Source of the DNA: Hyphochytrium catenoides
Taxonomy: Eukaryota > Sar > Hyphochytriomycetes > Hyphochytriales > Hyphochytriaceae
Direction: 5' to 3'
Length of the DNA stretch: 16,142 nt
NCBI GenBank assembly: GCA_900088475.1
Contig: FLMG01000411.1
Span: 693-16,834 of the forward strand
Within the stretch, counting starts at the first letter, position 1. Every line of letters begins with the position of its first letter. A program made the position numbers and the translations under genes. The notes beneath the pieces are model-generated. The model was given only the letters and a program-made list of their open reading frames with translations. It ran no database searches and was not told the origin of the DNA. Below, piece after piece: positions 1 through 8,896 of the stretch.

Positions 1-227
1 TGTTTGTCCTCTTTTTGCTGCTGTTGCTTATTGGCAGGGGAGCCCGCTTGTTGCTGTTGCTTTTTAGCCGGAGAGGGGGACTGCTGCTGCTTTTCCTCCA
101 GCTTTATAGACTGCTTGCGCTGTTGTTGACCTTCCACTTGTGTCTTGGCAGGAGATTGGGGTTCCTGTTGTACTGCTTGCTTTTGTTGTTGCTGCTGTTG
201 TTTCTGCTGCTGCTGTTGCTGTTTCTG

Positions 228-262
<35 letters not shown>

Positions 263-652
263 GCTGCTGTTGTTGCTGCTGCTGCTGCTGCTCTCGCTTC
301 GGTGGTGAAGGAGGCATAAGGGGCTGCTTATTGGTCAGATTCACCTCAGTGGAATCCTGCAGACCAGCTTTGATGGCCTCATTAGCAGGCCTAAAACATC
401 GGAGTCAGTACGTTGCAGCCAAGACAATATGCTCTTGAGGAAAAGCAAGGCTAGCACGATAAAGAAAAAGAAGGGCATGCGCTACCTTCACCTATACATA
501 AACATTCCGCTATATAGACGAGAGGAGCATCCCAGTAAAGTTAAAAAGCAAGCCCAATCCATAGATGTAGAATGGTTTCAATGGAGAACAGCAAGGAACA
601 GAAAAGTATCTTACTTGCTAGGCTTGCCCGAAAAGATCTTGAAGATGTTCAT
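1..652 (-). CDS. Glutamine-rich protein, N-terminal part (runs off left edge), weakly Snf7/CHMP4-like start
   Basis: Two exons are visible, 652-615 and 390-1, joined across a 224-base intron (donor GTAAGATAC, acceptor GTTTTAG). Both junctions are phase 2, so the frame is kept. The start is the ATG at 652 in an ACCATG context. The first 13 residues read MNIFKIFSGKPSK and continue PANEAIKAGLQDSTEV, followed by NLTNKQ. This spacing (short hydrophobic/basic start, P..EAI...L..STE..L..KQ) resembles the N-terminus of the ESCRT-III subunit Snf7/CHMP4, which binds membranes during vesicle budding. After a PPSPPKRE linker the protein becomes glutamine-rich: Q22, K, Q6, K, Q6, K, then SPAK-type segments. 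Normal Snf7 proteins have no such tract. I am confident this is a real spliced gene; the Snf7 link is weak and the rest of the protein lies outside the window. Confidence 0.72.
183..290 (-). repeat. CAG/CAA polyglutamine tract punctuated by lysine
   Basis: On the minus strand this is 22 glutamine codons, one lysine, six glutamines, one lysine and six glutamines. CAG and CAA are mixed, with no pure CAG run longer than five. That interruption normally stabilises a repeat against slippage and suggests selection on the protein rather than recent nucleotide expansion. The plus-strand frames here, poly-leucine and poly-cysteine, are shadows. Confidence 0.95.
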
Positions 653-859
653 GGTTGTTGCTTTGCCTTAGCTGGTGATGGGAAGGCTTAGTGTAAGACG
701 AAGCTGCTGACGGGATCAGAGTTGTTTGTCGCGCAGAGAAGATCACAAAGTGACGTTGCTCAAAAGTGAATCGTTGCAGAGCAACGGACAGAGCTTAGGC
801 TTCTTGCTTCCCCTTCCTGTGTCCTCTCCTTCGGCTCGCTGTGTTTCTCTACATCGTCC

Positions 860-1383
860 TTAAGGCCTCAGAACCCCTTCTTCAGCCTCTTCCTCTCTCT
901 TTTCCTCGAGATCATCCACGCCCTCGAAGGTGATGGTGTTCTCCTGGGAGGGAAGTATGAGCCAATGTCTAGAGGTAGATCCATAACCGCCAGCTGCCTC
1001 CTAGCAAAGTCAAAGAAACCAGAGGGACAAAGCCTCTAACTCATCAGTTTCCTAACGGCATGACTAGAGCGCAAGCTGGGCTATCGCACTGGACTGGCGA
1101 CCAGGGACGCCATAGCCTGGTCCGACTATCAGGGAAGCCTCAGAGCGAGGGCGACGGAGGAGACGAATGCGTGAGGCCGAGCTGCTGGTGAGTTCAGTGG
1201 CCGCGACAGAGCGCGACGTAACAACGGGTGATATGCGATTAGACAGAGCCATCATTGAGAGAGACAGGTACTACTACAGATGTAGGGACAGCAAATAGAC
1301 AGAGTAAGTGATAGATAAGACCACGAAATTATGTAAGATTCAAACCTATTGAAGTATTCACGGAAGGTTTCAGCCAAAGGCAT
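860..1383 (-). CDS. Candidate small two-exon gene, acidic protein of about 48 residues
   Basis: The proposed exons are 1383-1346 (MPLAETFREYFN plus two bases) and 968-860 (ending in TAA), joined in phase 2 across a 377-base intron with donor GTTTGA and acceptor ACCTCTAG. The second exon reads HWLILPSQENTITFEGVDDL and then a Glu/Lys-rich run ending VLRP. The same frame stays open upstream to about 1000, where a second good acceptor (TTTGCTAG) lies. The first-exon frame is also open upstream of the ATG, to a TAG near 1460, so the start may lie further right. I do not recognise the protein. The C-terminal exon looks clearly coding; the first exon and the total length are uncertain. It lies just downstream of the large membrane-protein gene and upstream of the glutamine-rich gene, on the same strand. 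Confidence 0.38.
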
Positions 1384-1596
1384 ATTTATATAAAGGCTTT
1401 TAGGTCTTCGTTTGGAGGGTGTGAAGGACCTCTGAAAGGTTCGGGAATATTTCTGTCCGTTACACTAGTGTGGCTCACTTCTGACCATCGCTTACAAGAC
1501 TTTATAACCAGACGAGGAACAAACACTGCGAGATGCTCAGAAACTGCACTTTGAACCGAGGAACAAGGGATCAAGGGACCAGATAGAGACGACGAT

Positions 1597-1637
<41 letters not shown>

Positions 1638-1851
1638 CAAGGGGAAATAGATAGTTAACTAGGCACATGATGAGAAAGTCTGTTAGAGAAGAAAATGTGA
1701 GAGCTGACATTGAACCGTGAGGATGTGAGTAAAATGGATGGGGACAAAGTAAGAGGAGGAGTTGGAAGGAAGGAACATCTCGTCTTCTCTTGGAGCGACC
1801 CTATGAACGTGGCGACTGCCATGTCAATCACCAGCTGCAATGGCTGAGAGA
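1384..1851. other. Intergenic stretch with microsatellite; no convincing gene
   Basis: This gap separates the end of the large membrane-protein gene (1852) from the candidate small gene. It holds the GA microsatellite and several short open frames on the minus strand. None has both a plausible splice pair and a recognisable product. Part of it may be 3' UTR of the large gene or 5' sequence of the small one. Confidence 0.5.
1599..1633. repeat. (AG)n microsatellite, 17 units
   Basis: This is a perfect run of 17 AG dinucleotides plus one A. On the minus strand it is a CT run, the strand on which the flanking genes are transcribed. It lies between genes, so it could act as a pyrimidine-rich promoter element or be neutral. 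Nothing in the sequence decides between these. Confidence 0.97.
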
Positions 1852-2260
1852 TCACTTCCGTCCTCTGCTACGGCCCAGCAATGCATGCTCATCAGACTCC
1901 TCCTCAGCTTCAGCCTCGGACTCTGACGTGGGTCGGCTGAGGGGAAAGTGAAGCGTGAGAGGGGGCGGAAGAAGTCATCAGGTCAATGAAAGTTGCGCGT
2001 AGTGTATATTCTGGCTGTGAATAGCGAGGAAAAGGATAAGTGGAGGGAGTGGATATTTGGAGGATGGAAAGCTTCCAAGGACATAACCCTGTGGAAGCTG
2101 GTGACAAGAGCCATCGACCACTATCTTACCTCACAGACGGGCCAGATCTTGCAGCTCGACGGAGGTCAAGGGAGGGGCGAGCGCGTCGTCTCCGAGACGA
2201 GTAAGAGAATGCAAATAGAGCCAGCATCACCAGCAACGTTAGGGCCAAGAACAGGCCCAT
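1852..2260 (-). other. Transmembrane helix and spliced cytoplasmic tail with acidic dileucine motif
   Basis: The helix NMGLFLALTLLVMLALFAF (about residues 1702-1722, bases 2198-2260) is followed by SSRRRRAR, a stop-transfer signal that places the C-terminus in the cytoplasm. At 2129 a strong donor (AG|GTAAGA) cuts codon 1745 after its second base. The acceptor TTTCCCCTCAG at 1937 restores phase 2. The last exon, 1936-1852, encodes RPTSESEAEAEEES, DEHALLG and RSRGRK, then TGA. DEHALL (1876-1893) fits the [DE]xxxL[LI] signal that clathrin adaptors recognise for endosome or lysosome/vacuole sorting. If the intron is kept, translation ends at the TAA at 2128-2126, which overlaps the donor, and the motif is lost. 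Confidence 0.78.
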
Positions 2261-5200
2261 ATTGCTTACTTCTAGATCTTCCTCCTGCTCATTGAACAGA
2301 GCCTCCCCGCGAATTTGTGAGGGAGATGGAGAGGTAGTGAAAACTTCCTCCTTCTTCACCTCTATTTCAGACATAGATGACTCCTTTTGGGCTAAGAGAG
2401 TCGCAGTCGTGGGTGCGACATCTTTATCTGTAGACTTCTCTTTGTTGGAGACACCGTGTTCTTCACCTGCAGGCAGTGTAGTGACAGCGATAGGTATGTA
2501 CGTCGCGTTTTGCCTTCTCTGTGTCCCCAGCGTGTATGCAAGGACATTTATCCGATAAATAGTAGCAGGATGAAGATCCATCAGGATGAGCGATGTCTCA
2601 TCTCTGTCCGTACTTTTATATCTGACGCCTGTGTCAGATCGTGATGTCGTTGCAATTTCTAAGCCGCAGGAAGTATGAAAGACCGTGTGCGCCGGGACCT
2701 TTGCATCTTCTCCATAGAACACTTTATAGCGCACCGCGGAGCTTTGGGACTGGTTATCTTTTTTAGAGGTCAGGTGGGCAGGGGACCACGAGACTCTGAG
2801 AGTCGTAGGCGACAGAGGTTCGGCCAGGATTTCCTCTTTTGTTGGCGCAAGTACCGGTGTCTTAGACGTGAGAGCGTGGAGAAGAAATTCGCTTTCTTCG
2901 CTTTGTGTGTTCTCAACCGTAATGTAGAAGATGTCTATTGCATCCGGCAGAAAGAGGACAGGGAGAATGCCCCTCTTACGGTCCCCCAAGGCCTTGTAGT
3001 CATGGGAACCTTTAGCAGAGGACGGGTTTCGAGGGTCTGAACAGTGGGACGCATTGAGCGCACAGGCGTAGAGGTCTACAGAGCCGAGACAGGGCTCTGC
3101 GAAGACTATAATGTCTTCCTGTGCTCCTTCTTCCTCTTTACCACCTATGTCGCCGCCTACTGTCCTGTCATTCTCTTGCTCCTCAGCTCCGCCTAGAAAC
3201 AGCTCAAACTTGGTTGAAGCGTATGGTGACTCTCTATACCTTCCAAGTGAGCAGGGAAAGGCGGCGTTCTTCACACAGCTCTCAGAGATTATTTGATATC
3301 CAGCTGTGGAAGAGAGAGCAACAGAGAACTCACTGCTTCTGCCGCCATTCTCCTTCTCCTCTGTTAGATCTACCACCGTGAGGTAGACGAAACAATCGCC
3401 CGAAGAGAGAGAGCAGTTACCAAGCGAACCATCATGTGTACTGAATTGGAGAGAAGAGGAAGAAGAGCCTTCACTCGAAAGGTTGAGGACGAGGGAATAG
3501 TGCTCGTTATTTGGGTAGTGGTCTGCCATTGTACAGTTCTTGGATGAACAAACAGAACCAAAGACGGTCAATCCTGCAGTAGAGATTGTGTGAGGGGTAA
3601 AGGAGAGAAGGTACTCTGCGCCCTCTGCTCCTGAGGGAAACTGCATCTCGAAGAAAGAAGCCTGCAGGAACCAGTGACAACTCTAGTTAGAGCAAGGAAA
3701 AGTCACGATCAAAGGGACCGTCTGAGGAACAAGAAACTCCGTTGCCCCCTTATGTCGTGACTTCTGTGAAGCACACCCTACTCTACACCCAGCAGCGTCC
3801 ACCGACAGTTCGACTCTCGTATGGATGGCGGCGATCACACGTCTTGCCGATCAGCTTCCACTCCATATATTCCGTTGATTGAGCCCTACCACTAATGCGG
3901 GCCGGTATGTAACCTCTAGCAAACGCCCTTCCCAACAGCTAATCATGTCGTCTTCCTTGATCACCAATTGTCTGACCTGATAAACCTTCCATTCCTTGAC
4001 GTCCGGTCCACACCTCCCTGTTTCAGCCTGCCTTTCCTTGCAGAACACCTCTGCGGTGGTCTGGAGTGAGAGCACAGATCCATCCACTAAGTGAACGTGC
4101 TGCCCATGAGTCGCCATCAGAATGTTGAAGATGCTGTCTTTATACCCAAACACGGATGCCACCAAATAGCTGTTCCTCACTTCAGATGCATCGCATCGCC
4201 TGCTGTTCGGCGCATTGACTGCGGTTAGGCACGGATCTTCAGTAAGAAGTTGTATCCTCTCCAATTGGCCTATTATAGGAGGAAGCGCACGTCAATAAGA
4301 TGTATGTGGATGAGTGCCAGGGTTGTCGGAACTGTGAAGTCGGCAGAGCATAGGATTTGAGACAGAGAGAAGCAAGAGAGAAAGCGAATAAAAACAGGAC
4401 CTGAGGGAAAGGCGTGGGTAAGCAGAAAACGGGCCATAGTGGAACCCTTTTAAAGTAAGAATGCATCAAAGTGTAGGGATGCTGATGTAGGTAGTCACAA
4501 GCGATGAACTGAATAGAGGAGACGTGTAAACCAATCCGTCCCCACCTGCTCCCTTGGTACTTCTCCAGTCAAACTCTGAGCAATGAGCTCTCAACCCTGT
4601 CTCCAGACGTACAGTTTCGTCGGCAAAATAACAGAGAGGAAGGTGGCTAGAGTCCGAAGGACCATAGGAAAGAAAGAGATCTGGATCTCCTGAAAGAGGG
4701 GTGACCGACAGTGTAAGGCCCCCTACGTCTTCTGGAAAGGGGAAGTAGAAGTGGATTGTGCCTCCCTTCGGAACGTGGTGCTGAGGGGAAAGAACACCAG
4801 GCACCAAGAGAATGGCGCTACCTGCCGAAGAAGCTAACAGCGAGAAAGTGGACTTGCTGTGCTCTGCCAGATTCTTTACCGCGATTACATAGACAGGAGC
4901 ATTCTCCTCCGGACCCTCAGATTCCTCCTTCTTTCCTGTGGGACTGCTATTGCTAGATGCCGGTATTACCACCCTTCCGCGGGCCCTTGTCCCTGAACGG
5001 GATGACCAAGTGAAGAAATGCTCGGTTGGGAGCTCTTGTTCCAAGTCATTTATATCGCATGGGATCTCCTTGTTACCGGGAAATAACGTGGAACGTTTTC
5101 CGTCTGCCCTGCTGCATCTCTCCCCACCAACAGCAAAGCACACGCCGTTATCTTGCTCCACTTCCTCGTTATCTCTTATCATGCCCCTTGAACAACCAGG

Positions 5201-8200
5201 AAGGTAACCGTCATAGCCGTAAGGCCCTTGAGGACGGCAGAAGCAGGGATCAGCAGAAGACTCATCCCCTTTCTCCTTAATCACGAAGATCTCTACATCT
5301 CCATAAAGTGCCCGTACGGTAATGGAGATCTCTTTGTCCGCACCATTGGCTGGCTGAAAGGTGTACCACTTGTACTGTCCACCCTCTCCCCGTTCTCCCC
5401 AATGCACTGTTCCTCTTTCTTCGATTCCATCATGAAGGGACACCGTCCTCCCAGTAGAGAGCTGACTTTGAAGGCGGTAGGTCGTAGTCTGCTGTGCCTC
5501 GACGGCTATGTAATAGACTGCGTTATCTTCCTCGTAATAGCAGGCCTTGGGGTCGCTGTGGGCGATGGTAACGTAGCCTCCTCTTCCTCCATTCTGGTGT
5601 CCGAGCTCCCAGTCATAGTTCTTCGATGAAGGTGCATTCAGTCTATGAGGGCGCGGATCATAGTCACACGCTACATAGAGAGAAGCCTCTCCTTTCTCTA
5701 TGTGCAGACGAAGAACGAGGTCTGCCTCATCGCTGGAAACAAGGACTTTGTAATAATCTTTCTGCCCTTTAGGTAGAGTTCTCCAGATGGCCTCGTTATG
5801 CTGAAGAGAGATTAGGGGATGAAGCGACGATAGAAGGAGAGTGACAGAAGAGTCTCGAATAGCTTTGATTTCTACGCGAAGCTCCCCTTCTTCCTGGCCG
5901 ACAAGTGCCTGGTCTATACTATATTCCAGAAGCTGATCGAAGCCCGTTTTCCCTTCCCAAAGAGTGAGAGATAGATTACCCTCTCGTCTGAAGGATGAGA
6001 CCGAGACCGCGAAGGAAGATGCCGAGGACCTCGGGAACACACTTAACGTGTAGTTCTGAAGCAAAAAGTTAAAGCAAGAACGAATATGATAAGAAGGTAG
6101 CAATGGAATAAGAAGAAGCATAAACCTGAGCGGCAAGTACTTATGACTAACGGAGAAGGAAGGCGTGTAAACAGATGCAACTTCCAAGTCAAAAGTTGTA
6201 GCAGTTCATTGTAAGCACTGTCAAGTGTACGCGTCCGGACTCTGCACTCACGATAGAGCGAAGATGTGGACTCCTATCAATAATGCGGAGAAGGTTTTCC
6301 TTTCAAAAAGCGGGACCACGAACGTACCTTGACACCTCTGGAGCCTTTAGGGAAAGTGAAGAGCCGACTGGACTTCCGCGGTAGCTGAAAAGAGAAAGGC
6401 CGGTCCACTGCTATCATCAGGGGCTTCTCGACCTCAGTAATCACGATATCAAAGTCACAATGACCAGGAGCATATACAGACAAATATAGTACTGAGTGCT
6501 CCCCGGTGTTGAGCACTAGATGCTCACTCCCTCTAGATCTTGAAACGAAGGAGGAGGTGGAAGCATTCGATCGGGCCACCGAAAATGAGGCGTATAGGCT
6601 GGGATCACCTTCAAAAGGACCAACATCAACCCTAACCTCTTTGTCTCCTACATCCTGCGGAATTCTCCAAGAGAAGTAAGCCCAACCGCCCCCTTCCTCT
6701 GAATCTGTTCCCTTGATCACCACCGAGCGGAGAACACCCAGAGTGAGGGGGATGTCCCTGCTAACCCCAAGAATGGTCCCGTCACAGTCCACATCAGCAA
6801 ACCCAATGCGATGCTTCCTGCTATCGATCGTCACTAGCTGATTTTCATAGCTCGTGGTCCCCAGCACTGCCCTTTCTCTTTCTGTTGAACCAGTAAGAGG
6901 AAGACAGAAATCGCCTCCTTCTTCTCTATACAGAACCAGGTCAAGAGCAAAAATGATGTTACCCAGCTCAAAGGTAACAGAAGGAAGGTCAAGAATGGAT
7001 GCCGCTTCTCTTGCATTAACTATCCCTGTCCCGTCAAAGCACTGCATCTTGCCTTCAGTCTCGCAGACTTCCTTTACGTCTGCCTTTCTTGCAGCTTGCT
7101 GGCATGTAGGGGTGTCCTGGCACTCTTTTTTGAAGGCTGTCATCACCTTATGACAGAGGGCAGAAGGAAGAATATTGATTCTTGAAGCGAGAGAAAGCTC
7201 CATAGAAATAGGATTGGCCCCTAATAGTCCTTCACTTTCTCCCACATAAACCTCTGACAGGATAAACGTGAAGGGAGCCTGCTGTACATCGACAAGGTTG
7301 ACATAGCTGAAAGGTGAAGTGGTCTTTTCTTGATCCGTGGAGCCCAAGATTAGTGAACCTCCTCCAGGATATAGGCAAAGGGCGAAGGCTGCCGTGGCGA
7401 TGTGTCCTGGACAAGGGATAGGACAGAGAGAATGAGGAAGGATGACATGGGTGCAGGGAACGTAAAGATATCAAAGGAAAAGCCTAAGAACTCTATGGAC
7501 AGGTGACCACGATCGTCATTGGAAGAGGCGGAGGAGATGGCAAGGAGAAGAGATAAGCTGATAAAAGCGGGGATATAGACAGAAAGCTTAGCAAACTCAG
7601 TGAAGACATCGTACCTTCATCCTCCATCTTGCGTAGCAAAGAGACTGGTCGGGGTGTCTTCACGCTTGACCATAACCCCAGTAGTCCGTACCTAAAGTTG
7701 GCCGTCTCCTCATCAGGAGCGAAAGAGGGCTGACAGCCCATCGTGATATTGAGATATGATCCCTTCCCCTTCACATCATCAGCCACAAAGATCTTTTCGT
7801 CGATAAAGTAACCGGCAGATGTGGATGAAGAAGAAGTTATAGAGAATGCCTCAGGAAGGTCTCGCAACCCATCAAGAAAAGAGCAGGAAGAGGACGAGGA
7901 GTCCTGGCAGTCAATGCACCAGCGAGCAGCGGCTGGACATGGGATTGGAGAATAGGAAGTTAGCGACGCCGCCTCCGTTGGATGCTGACAGTCAATGACG
8001 CTGACATTGCTGGAGAGCGAGACAAAGAAAGGTAGTGCGTCTGGCTGCTGGCTTAAGGAGAGATTGACATAATACCCATTTCCTTGCGTGACGGACTGCC
8101 CCTTCCAGTGGGTCAAGTGCCACTGCTTTGATTTTGGCTTATCCTCTCGAGAGCGAGCCGATTCCAGTAGGTCCAAAATAGACGGCTCTGTGCCTTCTGA

Positions 8201-8371
8201 TGTTGAAGAAGAGGAAGAGGACACTGAGAGGGATCTCAGCCTAGGCAAGGAGGAGCCAGAAAATGCAGCGTGGGTGATCTGCATGGCTGCAGCGGATTTG
8301 CAGACTGCAGCTGGCACTCCAACCGTCAAAAAGACGCTGCAGAGGCGCAGCATAGCGTGCATGACTGCCAT
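1852..8371 (-). CDS. Large type I membrane protein: inactive aspartic-peptidase-like domain, PPC-like repeats, FN3, dileucine tail
   Basis: Six exons join in frame: 8371-7615, 7406-6328, 6055-4546, 4269-3914, 3661-2130 and 1936-1852, giving about 1,772 residues. Introns are 208, 272, 276, 252 and 193 bases, all GT...AG. The protein starts with a signal peptide (hydrophobic core near residues 8-24). It then has an aspartic-peptidase-like domain (about 99-462), a PPC-like array (about 477-1500), a fibronectin type III domain (about 1506-1632), a charged stalk, a transmembrane helix (about 1702-1722) and a short cytoplasmic tail. NxS/T sites and cysteines suit an extracellular or lumenal face. 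The exon 3/4 junction is backed by matching repeats: the W-to-DP spacing is 18 residues in an uninterrupted repeat and 17 across this splice. The exon 4 donor could instead be at 3889, adding eight residues. Function is unknown; a receptor, adhesion or sorting role is inferred from layout only. Confidence 0.85.
2468..2848 (-). other. Fibronectin type III domain
   Basis: Within exon 5, residues about 1506-1632 read as one FN3 domain. There is a proline-led start, the B strand TTLRVSWSP with its core tryptophan, RYKVFYG for the C strand, LHPATIYRINVLAYT with the typical L.P.T.Y.i.V pattern, and a threonine-rich G strand before LPAG. FN3 domains are protein-binding modules of cell-surface and secreted proteins. 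The loop between the C and E strands is longer than usual and contains a cysteine. Confidence 0.75.
2850..6735 (-). repeat. Array of PPC-like beta-sandwich repeats in the large membrane protein
   Basis: Across exons 2 to 5 the protein repeats one pattern. A WxxFxFxxP-like strand comes first, then a run of alternating hydrophobics, then a GD..LY or GD..LF core, then (F/Y)DW, a glycine patch, a DP pair and a V.YYIAV-like strand. Clear cores are GDPSLY (exon 2), GEASLY, GDVEIF and GDPDLF (exon 3) and GSVDLY (exon 5). I count about six or seven copies, at roughly residues 477-577, 597-690, 709-808, 839-1020, 1045-1168, 1208-1350 and 1385-1500. This resembles pre-peptidase C-terminal (PPC) domains, which are often secreted accessory binding modules. 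The fourth copy carries a cysteine-rich insertion near residues 880-950. Confidence 0.65.
6778..8077 (-). other. A1 aspartic-peptidase-like domain lacking both catalytic aspartates
   Basis: This part of the large membrane protein, split by the intron at 7614-7407, follows the pepsin/plasmepsin-like fold from end to end. It has GYYVNLSLS near residue 99, cysteine pairs, YGLLGLWSS near 228, FALCLYPGGGSLILG near 260, ILPSALCHKV near 332, and a closing TIDSRKHRIGFADVDC near 446. In active enzymes the two motifs are DTGS and D(S/T)G(T/S). Here the first is VSLSSNVSVIDC, with Ser118 (8018-8020) in the aspartate position. The second is MELSLASR, with Ser324 (7192-7194). The flap tyrosine also seems to be missing. 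Such a domain should not cut peptides but could still bind them. The fold assignment is from motif order, not a profile search. Confidence 0.8.
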
Positions 8372-8493
8372 CCTCCCTCCAACTTCAAGCTTCCCGGGAT
8401 CCTTGCTGTCTCCTTCACCGCGTTAAGATCAGTGCATGCCAGGCACTGTCCAGCCCAACAGACCGGACTTCATCGTCGTGACTTGATGCCAGC

Positions 8494-8896
8494 TTAGCAA
8501 TGGGTACCTAGGTGCCAATCTCCTTCGCGTGGGCCAGGCCTTAACTTCGTCAGTCCAGCTGTCAAGCTGCAGATGGCCAGGCAGCGGTCTGGGCGAGCTG
8601 ATGGGCAGAGAGGATGCAGACAGCGCTTCGTGAGGGAAAAATAGAGATTCTCAAAAGCTCCTGTCATACGGATTCAGAATTACATACCATAATTTCGTAC
8701 GGAAAGCAGATTGTACCAGGTATAATTACGAATATAGACCGAATTGTCTACTAGCCACAGGTACTTCCACATTCCTTCCCAATCCTTTGCCGCTTCATGG
8801 TTGCTAAGCTGATAGAAAAGGTCAATCAAACCCAAGAAAGCGCCGTCTGGGTCTTCTCTCCAGAGATCGAAAGGATGGATTCCTGTTCTGTCGGTT
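8494..8896 (-). CDS. Candidate last two exons of an unrecognised gene
   Basis: The stretch 8896-8688 is open for 69 codons on the minus strand and looks coding: GIHPFDLWREDPDGAFLGLI, then DLFYQLSNHEAAKDWEGMW, then KYLWLVDNSVYIRNYTWYNL. An acceptor (GCTTCAG) precedes it and a donor (GTATGTAA) ends it in phase 1. A matching phase-1 acceptor (GCCCATCAG) at 8598 opens 8597-8494, which reads RPDRCLAICSLTAGLTKLRP and ends in TAA, only 122 bases from the start of the large membrane-protein gene. I do not recognise the family. The first exon is well supported by its composition and length; the second is plausible only. Upstream exons could not be assembled cleanly, so this may be a pseudogene. Confidence 0.42.

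Noticed and set aside
15-438. Plus-strand open frames rich in leucine or cysteine
   Set aside because: They are the complement of the glutamine codons; the minus frame has the splice sites, ATG and sensible flanking protein.
1064-1255. Minus-strand frame with SLIVGPGYGVPGRQ, recalling the PGYG motif of nicotinamide nucleotide transhydrogenase
   Set aside because: Only a few residues match, the rest of the domain is absent, and no good donor or acceptor ties it to a neighbour.
2675-3040. Plus-strand 121-codon frame
   Set aside because: It lies opposite the FN3-bearing exon, has no recognisable domain, and is a shadow of that exon.
4466-4545. Read-through of exon 3 to the TGA at 4466 as a natural C-terminus
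   Set aside because: The repeat pattern needs the DP and YLVASV strand supplied by exon 4, and CAG|GTGGGG gives a phase-matched donor.
5228-5629. Plus-strand 133-codon frame
   Set aside because: Opposite exon 3 of the membrane protein, where the PPC-like repeats show the minus frame is the coding one.
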